A stretch of 64,000 nucleotides of DNA from Ruegeria arenilitoris (GCF_013032445.1 NZ_WQCA01000011.1:62001-126000); one strand, 5' to 3'; numbered from the stretch's first letter, positions 17,119 to 27,319 are shown. A program made the numbers and translations. Notes: a model not told the origin generated them from the letters alone.

Positions 17119-17886
17119 TCAAGCAAGTTCGCGTTTTTCGATGAAGACGCCATACATTGTGGTGAACAGACTGACATTAATCATCGGCAGAACCAGAATT
17201 CCAAAGAACACTGTCAGCAGTATCCCCAACACCGGAATGACAGCCAGCACAGTGAAAATAAGCTGCACAAGTACCTGAAAGAGGAGCGCGACAATAAGAA
17301 GGACCAGAATGGACCAGCCCGCACCGGCAGTGCCGGTCCAAGCCGCGCCAAGTTTGATCGGTTTGCCAATCGCTGCAGCCGGCAGAATGATAGCAAGACG
17401 ATAGAAGCACACGGACAAAAAGATCATGTAGGCGGCAACAAGGACAACCGCTCCGACCGGTGAGCTTTGAAGTAATCCACCGAACAACATCCCACCCGGA
17501 ATCCAAGCAAGCCCGATCATCAGGCCAAGAAGCAAAGCGCGTCCAAAATACGCAAGAATGCGATCGAAGCGGAACGTTGGGAATATGCCTGTTGGATATT
17601 CTTCAAGCAGGATGAACCGGTGCCAGGACACCGCGATCCAGAACATGGTGATAAATATCACTGCAAACAGACCGAAAACGAATAGTAAGACCCCGCCTGT
17701 AGAGGTGCCCGGTGGTAAACCGTTTGCGTCTGACTCAAGGGCTTCCAGCGGAATACCTGATACCATGAACAACAAAACGACCAGAACCGTTCCAATCAAA
17801 GCGGGACCAAAAGTGATTTGTAGAACTTGTTTGAGGTTCCCAAACACCATCCGCACCGAGTGCACAAAAATCTGCCAACCCAACAT
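17119..17886 (-). CDS. Polytopic inner-membrane protein of unknown function
   Basis: A 255-residue protein with five to six hydrophobic segments (about 25-45, 65-90, 110-135, 140-165, 185-235), so an integral inner-membrane protein. It has no catalytic or transport motif that I recognise. The N-terminal MLGWQIFVHSVRMVFGNL reads like the amphipathic start of rhodobacteral membrane proteins of unknown function. The region is visibly more A/T-rich than the flanking ilvA and argG genes. It stands alone, 58 bases before the ilvA start and divergent from argG. Confidence 0.8.
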   Translation of the reverse strand: MLGWQIFVHSVRMVFGNLKQVLQITFGPALIGTVLVVLLFMVSGIPLEALESDANGLPPGTSTGGVLLFVFGLFAVIFITMFWIAVSWHRFILLEEYPTGIFPTFRFDRILAYFGRALLLGLMIGLAWIPGGMLFGGLLQSSPVGAVVLVAAYMIFLSVCFYRLAIILPAAAIGKPIKLGAAWTGTAGAGWSILVLLIVALLFQVLVQLIFTVLAVIPVLGILLTVFFGILVLPMINVSLFTTMYGVFIEKRELA

Positions 17887-18027
17887 CCTAAAACTGCCCT
17901 TTCAACCAATCCTTGTTTTCTTTCCGTCCGTTTCACCGCAAATCCCGTGCCGCGTCAACGCAGATAACTTGCCCCCGCTTTCAAAACCCGTTAGGGGCCA
18001 AGCGTTCTACGCATAAGGGGAAGTCAG

Positions 18028-19254
18028 ATGTCCGCGCCCAAGAAAGTTGTCCTGGCCTATTCCGGTGGCCTTGATACCTCGATCATCCTGAAATGGTTGC
18101 AGACCGAGTATGGCTGTGAGGTCGTCACCTTCACTGCCGATCTGGGTCAGGGTGAGGAACTGGAACCCGCCCGCCAAAAGGCGGAGATGCTGGGGATCAA
18201 GCCCGAGAACATCTATATCGAGGACATCCGCGAAGAGTTTGTCCGCGATTTCGTCTTCCCAATGTTCCGCGCCAACGCGCAGTACGAAGGCTTGTACTTG
18301 CTGGGCACCTCGATCGCGCGTCCGCTGATTTCGAAACGTCTGGTTGAGATCGCGCAGGAAACCGGTGCCGACGCCGTTGCGCATGGCGCAACCGGCAAAG
18401 GCAACGATCAGGTTCGCTTTGAGCTGGCAGCCTATGCGCTGAACCCCGACATCAAGGTTATCGCCCCGTGGCGCGAATGGGATCTGACCAGCCGTACCCG
18501 CCTGATCGAATGGGCCGAAGCGCATCAAATTCCGATTGCCAAAGACAAACGCGGCGAGGCGCCTTTCTCGGTCGATGCCAACCTTCTGCACACCTCGTCC
18601 GAGGGCAAGGTTCTGGAGGACCCCGCCGATATGGCGCCGGACTATGTCTACCAGCGCACCGTCCACCCCGAGGATGCCCCGAACGAACCCGAATACATCG
18701 AGATCGGTTTCGAAAAAGGCGACGCGGTCAGCATCAATGGCGAGGCGATGAGCCCGGCCACCATCCTGACCAAGCTGAACGAATACGGTGGCAAGCATGG
18801 CATTGGCCGTCTGGACCTGGTCGAAGGCCGTTTTGTCGGTATGAAATCACGCGGCATCTACGAAACGCCGGGCGGCACCATCCTACTGGAAGCACACCGC
18901 GGCATTGAATCCATCACCATGGACCGCGGCGCGATGCATCTGAAAGACCAGTTGATGCCGCAATATGCCGAGCTGATCTATAACGGTTTCTGGTACTCGC
19001 CCGAGCGCGAAATGCTGCAAGCCGCGATCGACAAATCGCAAGAACACGTCACCGGTACCGTCCGCGTGAAACTGTATAAAGGTCTGGCCTCAACCGTGGG
19101 TCGCTGGTCGGATCACTCGCTGTATTCCGAGGCGCATGTGACGTTTGAGGAAGACGCCGGTGCCTATGATCAGACAGATGCGGCTGGTTTCATCCAACTG
19201 AATGCCCTGCGCCTGAAACTTCTGGCCGCGCGAGACAAGCGTTTGTCCAAGTGA
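18028..19254 (+). CDS. argG: Argininosuccinate synthase
   Basis: Cytoplasmic enzyme joining citrulline and aspartate with ATP to give argininosuccinate, the penultimate step of arginine synthesis. The N-terminal ATP pyrophosphatase loop is [12 protein letters not shown] (10-21), and 408 residues is the normal length. AAGGGG lies about six bases before the ATG. The next gene starts with GTG overlapping the argG stop (GTGA), so the DUF1810 gene is probably translated from the same message. About 140 bases of non-coding sequence precede it, with no arginine operator that I could identify. Confidence 0.97.
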   Translation: MSAPKKVVLAYSGGLDTSIILKWLQTEYGCEVVTFTADLGQGEELEPARQKAEMLGIKPENIYIEDIREEFVRDFVFPMFRANAQYEGLYLLGTSIARPLISKRLVEIAQETGADAVAHGATGKGNDQVRFELAAYALNPDIKVIAPWREWDLTSRTRLIEWAEAHQIPIAKDKRGEAPFSVDANLLHTSSEGKVLEDPADMAPDYVYQRTVHPEDAPNEPEYIEIGFEKGDAVSINGEAMSPATILTKLNEYGGKHGIGRLDLVEGRFVGMKSRGIYETPGGTILLEAHRGIESITMDRGAMHLKDQLMPQYAELIYNGFWYSPEREMLQAAIDKSQEHVTGTVRVKLYKGLASTVGRWSDHSLYSEAHVTFEEDAGAYDQTDAAGFIQLNALRLKLLAARDKRLSK

Positions 19255-19691
19255 CCGAAGACGACAACATCGACAACGAGCTCGATATGTTCATCGAAGC
19301 GCAGGACACGGTGTGGTCCGATGTCCTGCGCGAACTGGAACAGGGGCAGAAAACCAGCCACTGGATGTGGTTCGTTTTTCCGCAGTTGGCCGAACTTGGC
19401 CGCTCTCACATGGCACAGCTATATGGCATCGAGGATCTGGATGAGGCCAAGGCCTATCTGGATCACCCGGACCTCCGTCAGCGCCTGACCAAAGTTGCAG
19501 GTCTGATGTTGCGGCACAAAGGGCGCGATGCCAGTGACATTCTGGGCGGGATCGACGCCAAGAAACTGCGATCCTCGATGACGCTGTTTTCGTCCGTTCC
19601 CGGGGCCCCGCCAGAGTTTCAGGCTGTGCTTGATGCTTTTTATGCAGGGCAACCCTGTGAGCGGACATTGCAAATCCTGCGGATGCTTTAA
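19251..19691 (+). CDS. DUF1810 family protein
   Basis: A 146-residue cytoplasmic protein of the DUF1810 family, recognised by [29 protein letters not shown], the [13 protein letters not shown] segment and the LRSSMTLF motif near residue 105. No biochemical role is established for bacterial members. It starts with GTG inside the last codon and stop of argG and so is translationally coupled to it, though nothing in the protein suggests a role in arginine synthesis. Confidence 0.9.
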   Translation: MTEDDNIDNELDMFIEAQDTVWSDVLRELEQGQKTSHWMWFVFPQLAELGRSHMAQLYGIEDLDEAKAYLDHPDLRQRLTKVAGLMLRHKGRDASDILGGIDAKKLRSSMTLFSSVPGAPPEFQAVLDAFYAGQPCERTLQILRML

Positions 19692-19770
19692 CCGAAGGGT
19701 CCAGTTGGGTCACCCTTGCGCAGGAACGCCCCAAGCCTTTACGCATACGTAAACTGTGAAGGGGGCGGGG

Positions 19771-20052
19771 ATGCTTCAGGACATAGCCGATGGGATTCAA
19801 CAAGGTTTGAATGGCAAGAGCTTTGAGGGCTCATTGAAATTCGATTGCGGCGAAGCAGGTGTAATTGTTCTGGCCGACAATCAGGCCACCACGCAGGATC
19901 GTGACACCGACTGTACCATCAGAATCTCACAGGACAACCTGACCAAACTGCTGACCGGCAAGCTTAACCCGATGACCGGGGTGGCTCTGGGTAAACTCAA
20001 GATTTCGGGCAATATGGGCGTTGCGGTGAAGCTGGGGCAGCTTCTGGGCTAA
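19771..20052 (+). CDS. SCP2 sterol-binding domain protein
   Basis: A stand-alone SCP2-like lipid-binding domain of 93 residues, made mostly of the beta-sheet core with the conserved run DCTIRISQDNLTKLLTGKLNP and a final GKLKISGNMGVAVKLGQLL helix. It probably binds a hydrophobic ligand such as a fatty acyl chain. The start ATG at 19771 follows AAGGGGG; GTG at 19756 would add five residues. A TTTACG/CGTAAA inverted repeat at 19738-19753 lies just upstream and might be an operator. The ligand is unknown. Confidence 0.85.
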   Translation: MLQDIADGIQQGLNGKSFEGSLKFDCGEAGVIVLADNQATTQDRDTDCTIRISQDNLTKLLTGKLNPMTGVALGKLKISGNMGVAVKLGQLLG

Positions 20053-20148
20053 GACGATAAACTCGTCTCACCACCGCGTGACAAACCATGTCAGCGGATT
20101 GCGCAGGTTCATAAGTCAGGGCAGCCTGATCCCGAAAGGAGACCTGCC

Positions 20149-20820
20149 ATGACCCGCACCGCTTATCTCGACTTTGTTAAACCGACACTTCTGCTTGCGT
20201 TGATCACTCTGGCAGCATTGCTGCGCGCCGCGCCTGCACCCGCCGCCGGAACCGAGACATTGACAGTTGCTGGTGGATGTTTCTGGTGCGTCGAATCTGA
20301 TTTCGAATCCGTTCCGGGAGTGATCGGTGCAGTGTCCGGCTTTACCGGAGGCAATACCGCCAACCCAACATATGATCAGGTCACCAAAGGCGGCACTGGC
20401 CATTACGAAGCCGTCCAAATCACCTTTGACCCGGCCCGCGTTTCCCGTGAAACACTGCTGAACATGTTCTTCCGCTCGGTCGATCCCACCGATTCAGGTG
20501 GTCAATTCTGTGATCGGGGAGACAGCTATCGAACGGCGATTTTCGTCTCTAACGCTGGGGAAAAAGCACTTGCACAGCAAGCCAAAGCGGATGCCCAACG
20601 CGCTTTGGGGCAAACGGTTGTGACCCCGATCCTGCAACAGGGCGCGTTCTATCCGGCAGAAGCCTATCATCAGGATTACTACAAGGGCACTAAGCTGGTC
20701 CTAACCCGCTTTGGTCCCAAGCGTCAGCACAGCGCCTACAAAGCCTATCGCAAAGCCTGCGGACGCGACGCCCGCGTCAAGCAACTTTGGGGCAGCGCTG
20801 CTCCGTTCGCCGGATCTTAA
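20149..20820 (+). CDS. msrA: Periplasmic peptide-methionine (S)-S-oxide reductase MsrA
   Basis: Repairs oxidised methionine in proteins by reducing the S-epimer of methionine sulfoxide. Catalytic Cys44 lies in GGCFWCVESDF, and the YDQVTKGGTGHYEAV substrate motif follows. The first 33 residues are a signal peptide-like stretch (hydrophobic core about 12-25, then APAPAAG), so the enzyme probably works in the periplasm, unlike the cytoplasmic MsrA of E. coli. AAGGAG precedes the ATG. No msrB is adjacent. The 3' end overlaps the convergent ribokinase gene by four bases. Confidence 0.93.
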   Translation: MTRTAYLDFVKPTLLLALITLAALLRAAPAPAAGTETLTVAGGCFWCVESDFESVPGVIGAVSGFTGGNTANPTYDQVTKGGTGHYEAVQITFDPARVSRETLLNMFFRSVDPTDSGGQFCDRGDSYRTAIFVSNAGEKALAQQAKADAQRALGQTVVTPILQQGAFYPAEAYHQDYYKGTKLVLTRFGPKRQHSAYKAYRKACGRDARVKQLWGSAAPFAGS

Positions 20821-21686
20821 TCGAACCGCGCCTCGTGCACCTCTTTGAGGTCGGGGATCACATCCGCCGTTCCGTGCCGCGTGACCATCAGGGCCGCGGC
20901 ACGATTTGCCTGAGCAACCGCCTGCGCCATCGGCATCCCGCGATCCATCCCTGCCAGAACATAGCCGGTGAACGTATCGCCAGCACCCGTCGTATCCACA
21001 GCATGTACCTTGTGGGCCGGAAAATCCGAAGCCTCACCGCGATGGTAATACCGCGCGCCTTTTGACCCCAGCGTGACGATCACATGTTCGATCTCCAGAT
21101 CGGTCACCGGTTGGCCGGTTGCATCGCGTAATTGCTCGGCTTCGACCTCATTCAGGATCAGGAAATCCAGATAAGGCAACACGGCCTGAACCGCCTGGGC
21201 CTGAAATGGTGCTGCGGCGTAGCAGACTGTCAGGCCTAGCGCGCGGGCCATCTTTGCGGCCTCGACCTGCAAAGTGGTTTCATTCTGCATAACCAGCAGA
21301 TCGCCTTGCGAAGCAGAGGACAGCGCCTGCCCCAGCTGATCCGGCCTGATTGCGTGGTTCGAACCCGGAAACAGGATGATATTGTTTTCACCCTGCGCAT
21401 CCACGGCGATGATGGCGTGGCCGGTGGGCACATCGACCTCAGCGATATGGCGCGTGTCCACGCCGTATTCCGTCAGGCGATCCCGCGCCCAGCGCCCGCC
21501 AGGTCCGACGGCCCCGATATGTGCCACCTGCGCCCCTGCCCGTGCAGACGCCACCGACATGTTCGCGCCTTTGCCGCCCAGAAACCGATCCAGTCGATTG
21601 GCCGAAAGGGTTTCTCCCGGCCCGGGCAGATGCGGCACGTCATAGATCATGTCCGCATTGATCGAGCCGAGGTTCCAGATCGTCAT
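20817..21686 (-). CDS. Ribokinase (PfkB family carbohydrate kinase)
   Basis: PfkB-family sugar kinase, most like ribokinase. It shows the GGKGANMSVA sugar-binding motif (about 37-46) and the anion-hole/catalytic-base motif DTTGAGDTFTG (about 233-243). It should phosphorylate ribose or a similar pentose at O5 using ATP. At 289 residues it is close to the normal ribokinase length. It begins inside the stop of maeB (ATGA), so it is expressed with the malic enzyme. No ribose transporter genes are nearby, so the substrate is less certain than the fold. Confidence 0.87.
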   Translation of the reverse strand: MTIWNLGSINADMIYDVPHLPGPGETLSANRLDRFLGGKGANMSVASARAGAQVAHIGAVGPGGRWARDRLTEYGVDTRHIAEVDVPTGHAIIAVDAQGENNIILFPGSNHAIRPDQLGQALSSASQGDLLVMQNETTLQVEAAKMARALGLTVCYAAAPFQAQAVQAVLPYLDFLILNEVEAEQLRDATGQPVTDLEIEHVIVTLGSKGARYYHRGEASDFPAHKVHAVDTTGAGDTFTGYVLAGMDRGMPMAQAVAQANRAAALMVTRHGTADVIPDLKEVHEARFD

Positions 21687-23965
21687 GGTTTGCCCGAGAT
21701 ATCGCAGGAGGCCAGAATGGCCATGTTCAGAATGTCATTCGCCGTCGAAACAGTCGAACAGATCTGGATCGGCTTGTCGACACCCGATAGGATCGGGCCG
21801 ATCACGGTGGCACCGCCCATTTCCTGCATCAGCTTGGTCGAAATCGACGCTGAGTGCCGTGCAGGAACGATCAGAATGTTGGCTGGGCCGGTGAGACGCT
21901 GGAACGGATAGGCTGCTTGCTGATCCACATTCAACGCCACGTCCACGGTCATCTCACCTTCGTATTCGAAATCAACGCCACGCTGGTCCAGAACAGCGGG
22001 CGCACGGTGCATCTTTTCAGCTCGTTCCGAGACCGGATAGCCGAAGGTCGAGAAACTGACGAAGGCCACGCGCGGCTCAAGCCCCATGTGGCGGGCCACG
22101 GCGGCGGAACGCTCGGCGATATTGGCCAGATCGTTTTCGTCCGGCCATTCATGCACCAGAGTATCGCCGATAAGAACGATCCGCCCCTTGTGCAGCAGTG
22201 CGGTCACACCCGCCGCGCCATGTGCCGCATCGGCGTCAAACACGTGGTTGATCCGATCCAGCACATGCGCCGATTTACGAGTAGCCCCGGTGACCAGACC
22301 GTCGCCATGCCCATGCGCCAACATCAGAGACGAGAACACATGCCGATCGCGGGCAGCAAGCCGGTGAATGTCCTTACGGTCAAACCCCTTACGCTGCAGG
22401 CGTTTGTAGAGGAAATCGTTATAGGTATCGAGGTGTGTGGTATTGGCGGCATTCACCACCTCCAGCTCGCGCACAGCGTCGCCCAAACCGGCCTCTTCCA
22501 GCTTTTGTTTCACATCGTCCTGACGGCCCACAACAAGCGCCTTGCCAAAGCCGGACCGCTGATAGGTCACCGCTGCGCGTAGAACGCGGGGATCGTCGCC
22601 CTCGGCAAAGATCATCCGGCTTTGCGCCTGACGCGCACGGGCGTTCAGACCGCGCAGGATGCTTGCTGTCGGATCCATTCGGGATTTGAGACTCAGTTCA
22701 TAAGCCTCCATATCGATGATCGGACGGCGCGCGGCCCCGGTATCCATCCCGGCCTTAGCAACCGCCGGAGGGATACGGTGGATCAGGCGTGGGTCGAAAG
22801 GCGTCGGGATGATGTAGTCACGGCCAAAAGTCAGCGATTTGCCATAGGCCATGGCGACCTCATCAGGCACATCCTCGCGCGCCAGTCGCGCCAGCGCGTG
22901 GGCACAGGCGATCTTCATCTCGTCATTGATAGCGCGGGCATGAATATCCAGCGCGCCACGGAACAGGTAGGGGAAGCCCAGAACGTTATTCACCTGGTTC
23001 GGATAGTCGCTGCGTCCGGTAGCGACAATGGCATCGACGCGGACTTCATGCGCCTCTTCCGGAGTGATCTCGGGATCGGGGTTTGCCATCGCAAAAATCA
23101 CCGGGTTGTCGGCCATGCTGGCAACCATATCCTGCGTCACCGCGCCTTTGACCGACACGCCAAGGAACACATCCGCGCCTTTCATGGCATCTTCCAGCGT
23201 CCGCAGGTCGGTGGTGATCGCGTGCGCCGATTTCCACTGGTTCATCCCCTCGGTCCGGCCCTGATAGATCACACCCTTGGTGTCACAGACGATGCAGTTC
23301 TCGTGCCGCGCGCCCATCGACTTGAGCAGCTCGATACAGGCGATCCCTGCCGCGCCCGCTCCGTTCAGGACGATCTTCACGTCCTCGATCTTTTTGCCCG
23401 AAATATGCAGCGCGTTCAGCAGACCCGCCGCACAGATCACCGCCGTGCCGTGCTGGTCGTCGTGGAAGACGGGGATATCCATCTCTTCCTTCAGGCGCTG
23501 TTCGATGATGAAACACTCGGGCGCCTTGATGTCTTCCAGATTGATGCCGCCAAAGGTCGGGCCCATCAACCGCACCGCGCGGCAGAATTCGTCCGGGTCT
23601 TCGGTGTCCAGCTCGATATCGATCGAGTTCACATCGGCGAACCGTTTGAACAGGACGGATTTCCCCTCCATCACCGGTTTCGAACCCAGCGCACCAAGGT
23701 TGCCAAGACCCAGAACTGCCGTCCCGTTCGAGATTACGGCGACCAGATTGCCTTTGTTGGTATAGTCATAGGCGGTCTCGGGCGCTTCGGCGATGGCTTC
23801 ACATGGAACAGCGACGCCGGGGCTGTAGGCCAGCGACAGATCGCGCTGCGTGGTCATGGGAACTGTGGCCTGCACCTCCCACTTGCCGGGGGTGGGGTCC
23901 AGATGAAAGGCCAGCGCTTCTTCTTTGGTGATCTTCGTTTTGGGCATCTTAACGGTCGTTTCCAT
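21683..23965 (-). CDS. maeB: NADP-dependent malic enzyme with phosphotransacetylase-like domain
   Basis: Oxidative decarboxylation of malate to pyruvate, giving NADPH. It is the long MaeB form: a malic-enzyme domain (about 15-430; SLAYSPGVAVPC, FHDDQHGTA, LNGAGAAGIAC, and FAMANPDPEI) followed by a phosphotransacetylase-like domain (about 445-760), which in such proteins is thought to be regulatory rather than catalytic. ATG at 23965 is used; ATG at 23947 would give a slightly shorter protein. It is divergent from mutS and coupled to the downstream ribokinase gene. Confidence 0.94.
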   Translation of the reverse strand: METTVKMPKTKITKEEALAFHLDPTPGKWEVQATVPMTTQRDLSLAYSPGVAVPCEAIAEAPETAYDYTNKGNLVAVISNGTAVLGLGNLGALGSKPVMEGKSVLFKRFADVNSIDIELDTEDPDEFCRAVRLMGPTFGGINLEDIKAPECFIIEQRLKEEMDIPVFHDDQHGTAVICAAGLLNALHISGKKIEDVKIVLNGAGAAGIACIELLKSMGARHENCIVCDTKGVIYQGRTEGMNQWKSAHAITTDLRTLEDAMKGADVFLGVSVKGAVTQDMVASMADNPVIFAMANPDPEITPEEAHEVRVDAIVATGRSDYPNQVNNVLGFPYLFRGALDIHARAINDEMKIACAHALARLAREDVPDEVAMAYGKSLTFGRDYIIPTPFDPRLIHRIPPAVAKAGMDTGAARRPIIDMEAYELSLKSRMDPTASILRGLNARARQAQSRMIFAEGDDPRVLRAAVTYQRSGFGKALVVGRQDDVKQKLEEAGLGDAVRELEVVNAANTTHLDTYNDFLYKRLQRKGFDRKDIHRLAARDRHVFSSLMLAHGHGDGLVTGATRKSAHVLDRINHVFDADAAHGAAGVTALLHKGRIVLIGDTLVHEWPDENDLANIAERSAAVARHMGLEPRVAFVSFSTFGYPVSERAEKMHRAPAVLDQRGVDFEYEGEMTVDVALNVDQQAAYPFQRLTGPANILIVPARHSASISTKLMQEMGGATVIGPILSGVDKPIQICSTVSTANDILNMAILASCDISGKP

Positions 23966-24090
23966 GACTTCGGGGCTGATGCGTCATAGCGCAGGCTGGG
24001 GCGCGCCTCAACGACAATACGTTTTCACCTTTCACAGCAGAGGCCGGGTTTGTAAGGTCGCGCCCGGAATACGCCAGAAGGGGGCCGCTC

Positions 24091-26724
24091 TTGTCCACAG
24101 TCACGCCGATGATGGCGCAATATCTCGAGATCAAAGAGGCCCACGCGGACGCCCTGCTGTTTTACCGCATGGGCGATTTCTACGAGATGTTCTTCGAAGA
24201 CGCGGTCAACGCAGCCGAGGCGCTGGACATCGCCCTGACCAAGCGCGGCAAGCACAATGGCGAAGATATCCCGATGTGCGGCGTGCCGGTGCATTCGGCC
24301 GAGGGGTATCTGCTGACGCTGATCCGTAAAGGGTTCCGCGTCGCCGTTTGCGAACAGATGGAAAGCCCGGCAGAGGCGAAAAAAAGAGGCTCTAAATCGG
24401 TGGTTCGGCGCGATGTGGTGCGTCTGGTGACGCCCGGCACGCTGACCGAAGACGCGCTGTTGGAGGCCCGCCGACACAACTTTCTGGCCGCTTATGCCGA
24501 GGTTCGGGATGAGGCCGCGCTGGCTTGGGCCGATATCTCAACCGGTGCGTTTCACGTGATGCCTTTGACCTCGGTCCGCCTCAGCCCCGAACTGGCGCGG
24601 CTGGCCCCGTCCGAGTTGATCGTGGCCGATGGGGTGCAGGAAAAGCTGGGTGAACCAGTGCGCGATCTGGGGATTTCGCTGACACCTATTGGACGCGCCA
24701 GTTTCGACAGCACAGCAGCGGAAAAACGTATCTGCGGTTTGTTTCACGTGGGCGCGCTGGACGCGTTTGGGTCGTTTGGTCGCGCCGAGGTTTCAGCGAT
24801 GGGCGCGTTGATCGACTATCTTGAGATCACGCAGAAGGGCAAACTGCCCCTGCTGCAAACGCCTTTGAAGGAATCCGAGGATCGCGTGGTGCAAATCGAC
24901 GCCGCCACGCGACGCAATCTGGAACTGACAAGGTCCCTGTCCGGCGGCCGCGCCGGTTCGTTGCTGTCGGTGGTCGACCGGACCGTGACACCGGGCGGTG
25001 CGCGGTTGTTGGAACAACGGCTATCCAGCCCGTCCCGCAATCTGGACGTGATCCATGCGCGGCTGGACGCGGTGAGTTTTGCCGCCGAGGACAGCCTGAC
25101 CGCTTCGGACCTACGTGAAGCGCTGCGCAAAACTCCCGATCTGGACCGCGCCTTGTCTCGCCTGTCGCTGGACCGCGGCGGTCCTCGTGATCTGGCCGCC
25201 ATCCGCAACGGGCTGACCCAGGCCGCCGCCATTGCCGGAATTTGTGAAGGTCAGGACCTGCCGGTTCTGCTGGCGACCGCTTTGCAAAACCTTGTCGGGT
25301 TTGACGACCTGCTGAACCTTCTGGACGAAGCGCTTGTCGCCGAACCACCCCTTCTTGCGCGCGATGGCGGTTTTATCGCCCCCGGCTTCGACGCTGAACT
25401 GGACGAAGCGCGCACCCTGCGCGACGAAGGCCGCTCGTTCATCGCAGGATTTCAGCAGAAATACGCGGAACATACCGGCATCACCTCGTTGAAGATCAAG
25501 CACAACAACGTGCTGGGCTACTTCATCGAAACCACGGCCACCCATGCCGAGAAGATGCTGAACCCGCCGTTCTCTGAAACCTATATCCACCGTCAGACCA
25601 CAGCCAATCAGGTGCGGTTCACGACCGTCGAACTGTCCGAGATCGAAACCCGCATCTTGAACGCGGGAAATCTGGCGCTTGAGATCGAAAAGCGGCTCTA
25701 TCAAAGGCTTTCTGACGATATTTTAACCCTCGCCGCTCGCCTGAACCAAGCCGCCCGAGGGCTGGCCGAGCTGGATTTGACCACGGCGCTGGCTGATCTA
25801 GCACGCGGAGAAAACTGGTGCCGACCGCAAGTCGATACGTCACGCACTTTTGATGTTCAGGGAGGCCGTCATCCGGTCGTGGAGCATGCGCTGCGTCAAC
25901 AAAATGGCGATGCCTTCATCGCCAATGACTGCGATCTGAGCGCAGATCAAGGCGCCGCGATCTGGCTGCTCACCGGTCCCAACATGGCTGGTAAATCGAC
26001 CTTTCTGCGGCAGAACGCGCTGATCGCGCTGCTGGCTCAAATGGGCAGCTACGTTCCCGCGGAACAGGCCCATGTCGGCGTGGTCAGCCAGTTGTTCAGC
26101 CGCGTCGGCGCCTCTGACGATCTGGCCCGGGGCCGCTCAACCTTTATGGTCGAAATGGTCGAAACCGCCGCCATCCTGAATCAGGCCGACGACCGCGCGC
26201 TGGTCATTCTGGACGAAATCGGGCGGGGTACGGCCACCTATGACGGCCTCTCAATCGCCTGGGCCACGCTGGAACACCTTCACGCCGCCAACAAATGCCG
26301 CGCGTTGTTCGCCACCCACTACCACGAATTGACCGCGCTGGCCGGTAATCTGGAAGGTGTCGACAACGCCACAGTTGCCGTCAAGGAGTGGGAAGGCGAG
26401 GTGATCTTCCTGCACGAGGTCCACAAAGGTGCCGCCGACCGGTCCTATGGTGTTCAGGTCGCGCAGCTGGCTGGCCTGCCCGCTTCGGTCGTTGAACGTG
26501 CCCGCGTGGTTTTGGATCAACTGGAGAAAACCGAACGCGAAGGCGGCAAGCAGAAGGCCCTGATCGACGACCTGCCGCTGTTCTCGGCTGCCCCTCCATC
26601 ACCACCTCCGGCGCCCAAGGCCTCACCTGTCACGGATATGCTGGATGACATCCTGCCGGACGAGTTGACCCCGCGCGAGGCATTGGACCTGATCTACAAA
26701 CTGAAAGAGGCGGCCAGAACCTGA
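24091..26724 (+). CDS. mutS: DNA mismatch repair protein MutS
   Basis: Recognises base mismatches and starts methyl-independent mismatch repair in the cytoplasm. The mismatch-reading Phe-x-Glu is in MGDFYEMFF (about 27-35). The ATPase domain has Walker A GPNMAGKSTFLRQ and Walker B VILDEIGRGTATYDG. The length of 877 residues is standard. Translation probably starts at TTG 24091, which has AGAAGGGGG about eight bases upstream; the ATG at 24109 has no comparable site. A GAGGCGG/CCGCCTC hairpin covers its stop codon. Confidence 0.96.
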   Translation: MSTVTPMMAQYLEIKEAHADALLFYRMGDFYEMFFEDAVNAAEALDIALTKRGKHNGEDIPMCGVPVHSAEGYLLTLIRKGFRVAVCEQMESPAEAKKRGSKSVVRRDVVRLVTPGTLTEDALLEARRHNFLAAYAEVRDEAALAWADISTGAFHVMPLTSVRLSPELARLAPSELIVADGVQEKLGEPVRDLGISLTPIGRASFDSTAAEKRICGLFHVGALDAFGSFGRAEVSAMGALIDYLEITQKGKLPLLQTPLKESEDRVVQIDAATRRNLELTRSLSGGRAGSLLSVVDRTVTPGGARLLEQRLSSPSRNLDVIHARLDAVSFAAEDSLTASDLREALRKTPDLDRALSRLSLDRGGPRDLAAIRNGLTQAAAIAGICEGQDLPVLLATALQNLVGFDDLLNLLDEALVAEPPLLARDGGFIAPGFDAELDEARTLRDEGRSFIAGFQQKYAEHTGITSLKIKHNNVLGYFIETTATHAEKMLNPPFSETYIHRQTTANQVRFTTVELSEIETRILNAGNLALEIEKRLYQRLSDDILTLAARLNQAARGLAELDLTTALADLARGENWCRPQVDTSRTFDVQGGRHPVVEHALRQQNGDAFIANDCDLSADQGAAIWLLTGPNMAGKSTFLRQNALIALLAQMGSYVPAEQAHVGVVSQLFSRVGASDDLARGRSTFMVEMVETAAILNQADDRALVILDEIGRGTATYDGLSIAWATLEHLHAANKCRALFATHYHELTALAGNLEGVDNATVAVKEWEGEVIFLHEVHKGAADRSYGVQVAQLAGLPASVVERARVVLDQLEKTEREGGKQKALIDDLPLFSAAPPSPPPAPKASPVTDMLDDILPDELTPREALDLIYKLKEAART

Positions 26725-26740
26725 CCGCCTCAACACTTTT
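26707..26740. terminator. Hairpin between convergent mutS and grpE
   Basis: GAGGCGG (26707-26713) pairs with CCGCCTC (26725-26731), a perfect 7-bp stem with an 11-base loop spanning the mutS stop codon. It is followed on the plus strand by AACACTTTT, so it could end mutS transcription. The T-tract is short and interrupted, hence modest confidence. Confidence 0.4.
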
Positions 26741-26755
26741 CAGTTGTAAAGCTAC

Positions 26756-27319
26756 TTAGCTTGCAGGCGTCGAAGACACGCCAACCTGCGCCGGGCGCAG
26801 CAGGCGGTCGTGCAGCATGAAGCCTTCGGCCGAGACCTGAATGATGTCACCGGCACGGGTGCCCGGGACAGGCGCTTCGAACATCGCCTCGTGAATGTTC
26901 GGATCAAAACGATCACCAACCTCAGGCGTGATTACCTGAATCCCGTGCTTCTGGAACACGTCTTTCAGCGCGCGCATGGTCAGTTCGACCCCTTCCAGCA
27001 GGCCGGCGGCAACCTCTTTCTGCTCATCAGTCGCGGCCTCGAGCGCGCGCTTCATGTTGTCGTAAACAGGCAGCATGTCACGGGCCAGTTTCGACCCACC
27101 GTAGTTTTCCGCATCACGACGCGCTTTGTCACCGCGTTTGCGCGCGTTTTCCGCATCTGCCAGCGCGCGCATGAACTTGTCTTTGTAATCGTCGCGCTCG
27201 GCGCGCAACTCATCCAGTTCCAGCGCTTCGTCGCTGATTTCAGCAAATTCCTCGGCCAGTTCTTCCGCTTCAGCGGCCATGATATCGTCCAGAAATTCTT
27301 CGTTCTTGGGCTCTGCCAT
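26756..27319 (-). CDS. grpE: Nucleotide exchange factor GrpE
   Basis: Co-chaperone that releases ADP from DnaK. It has the usual layout: an acidic coiled-coil N-terminal half (about 10-105) and a compact C-terminal beta domain with HEAMFEAPVPGTRAGDIIQV near the end. At 187 residues it is typical for the family. The ATG follows GAGGG. It starts 10 bases after the hrcA stop, so hrcA and grpE form one heat-shock operon. dnaK and dnaJ are not in the window. Confidence 0.95.
   Translation of the reverse strand: MAEPKNEEFLDDIMAAEAEELAEEFAEISDEALELDELRAERDDYKDKFMRALADAENARKRGDKARRDAENYGGSKLARDMLPVYDNMKRALEAATDEQKEVAAGLLEGVELTMRALKDVFQKHGIQVITPEVGDRFDPNIHEAMFEAPVPGTRAGDIIQVSAEGFMLHDRLLRPAQVGVSSTPAS

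Noticed and set aside
24735..24750. parS-like TGTTTCACGTG in mutS
   Set aside because: Only the left part of the palindrome matches; the right half is GGCGCG-type sequence, so it should not load ParB efficiently.
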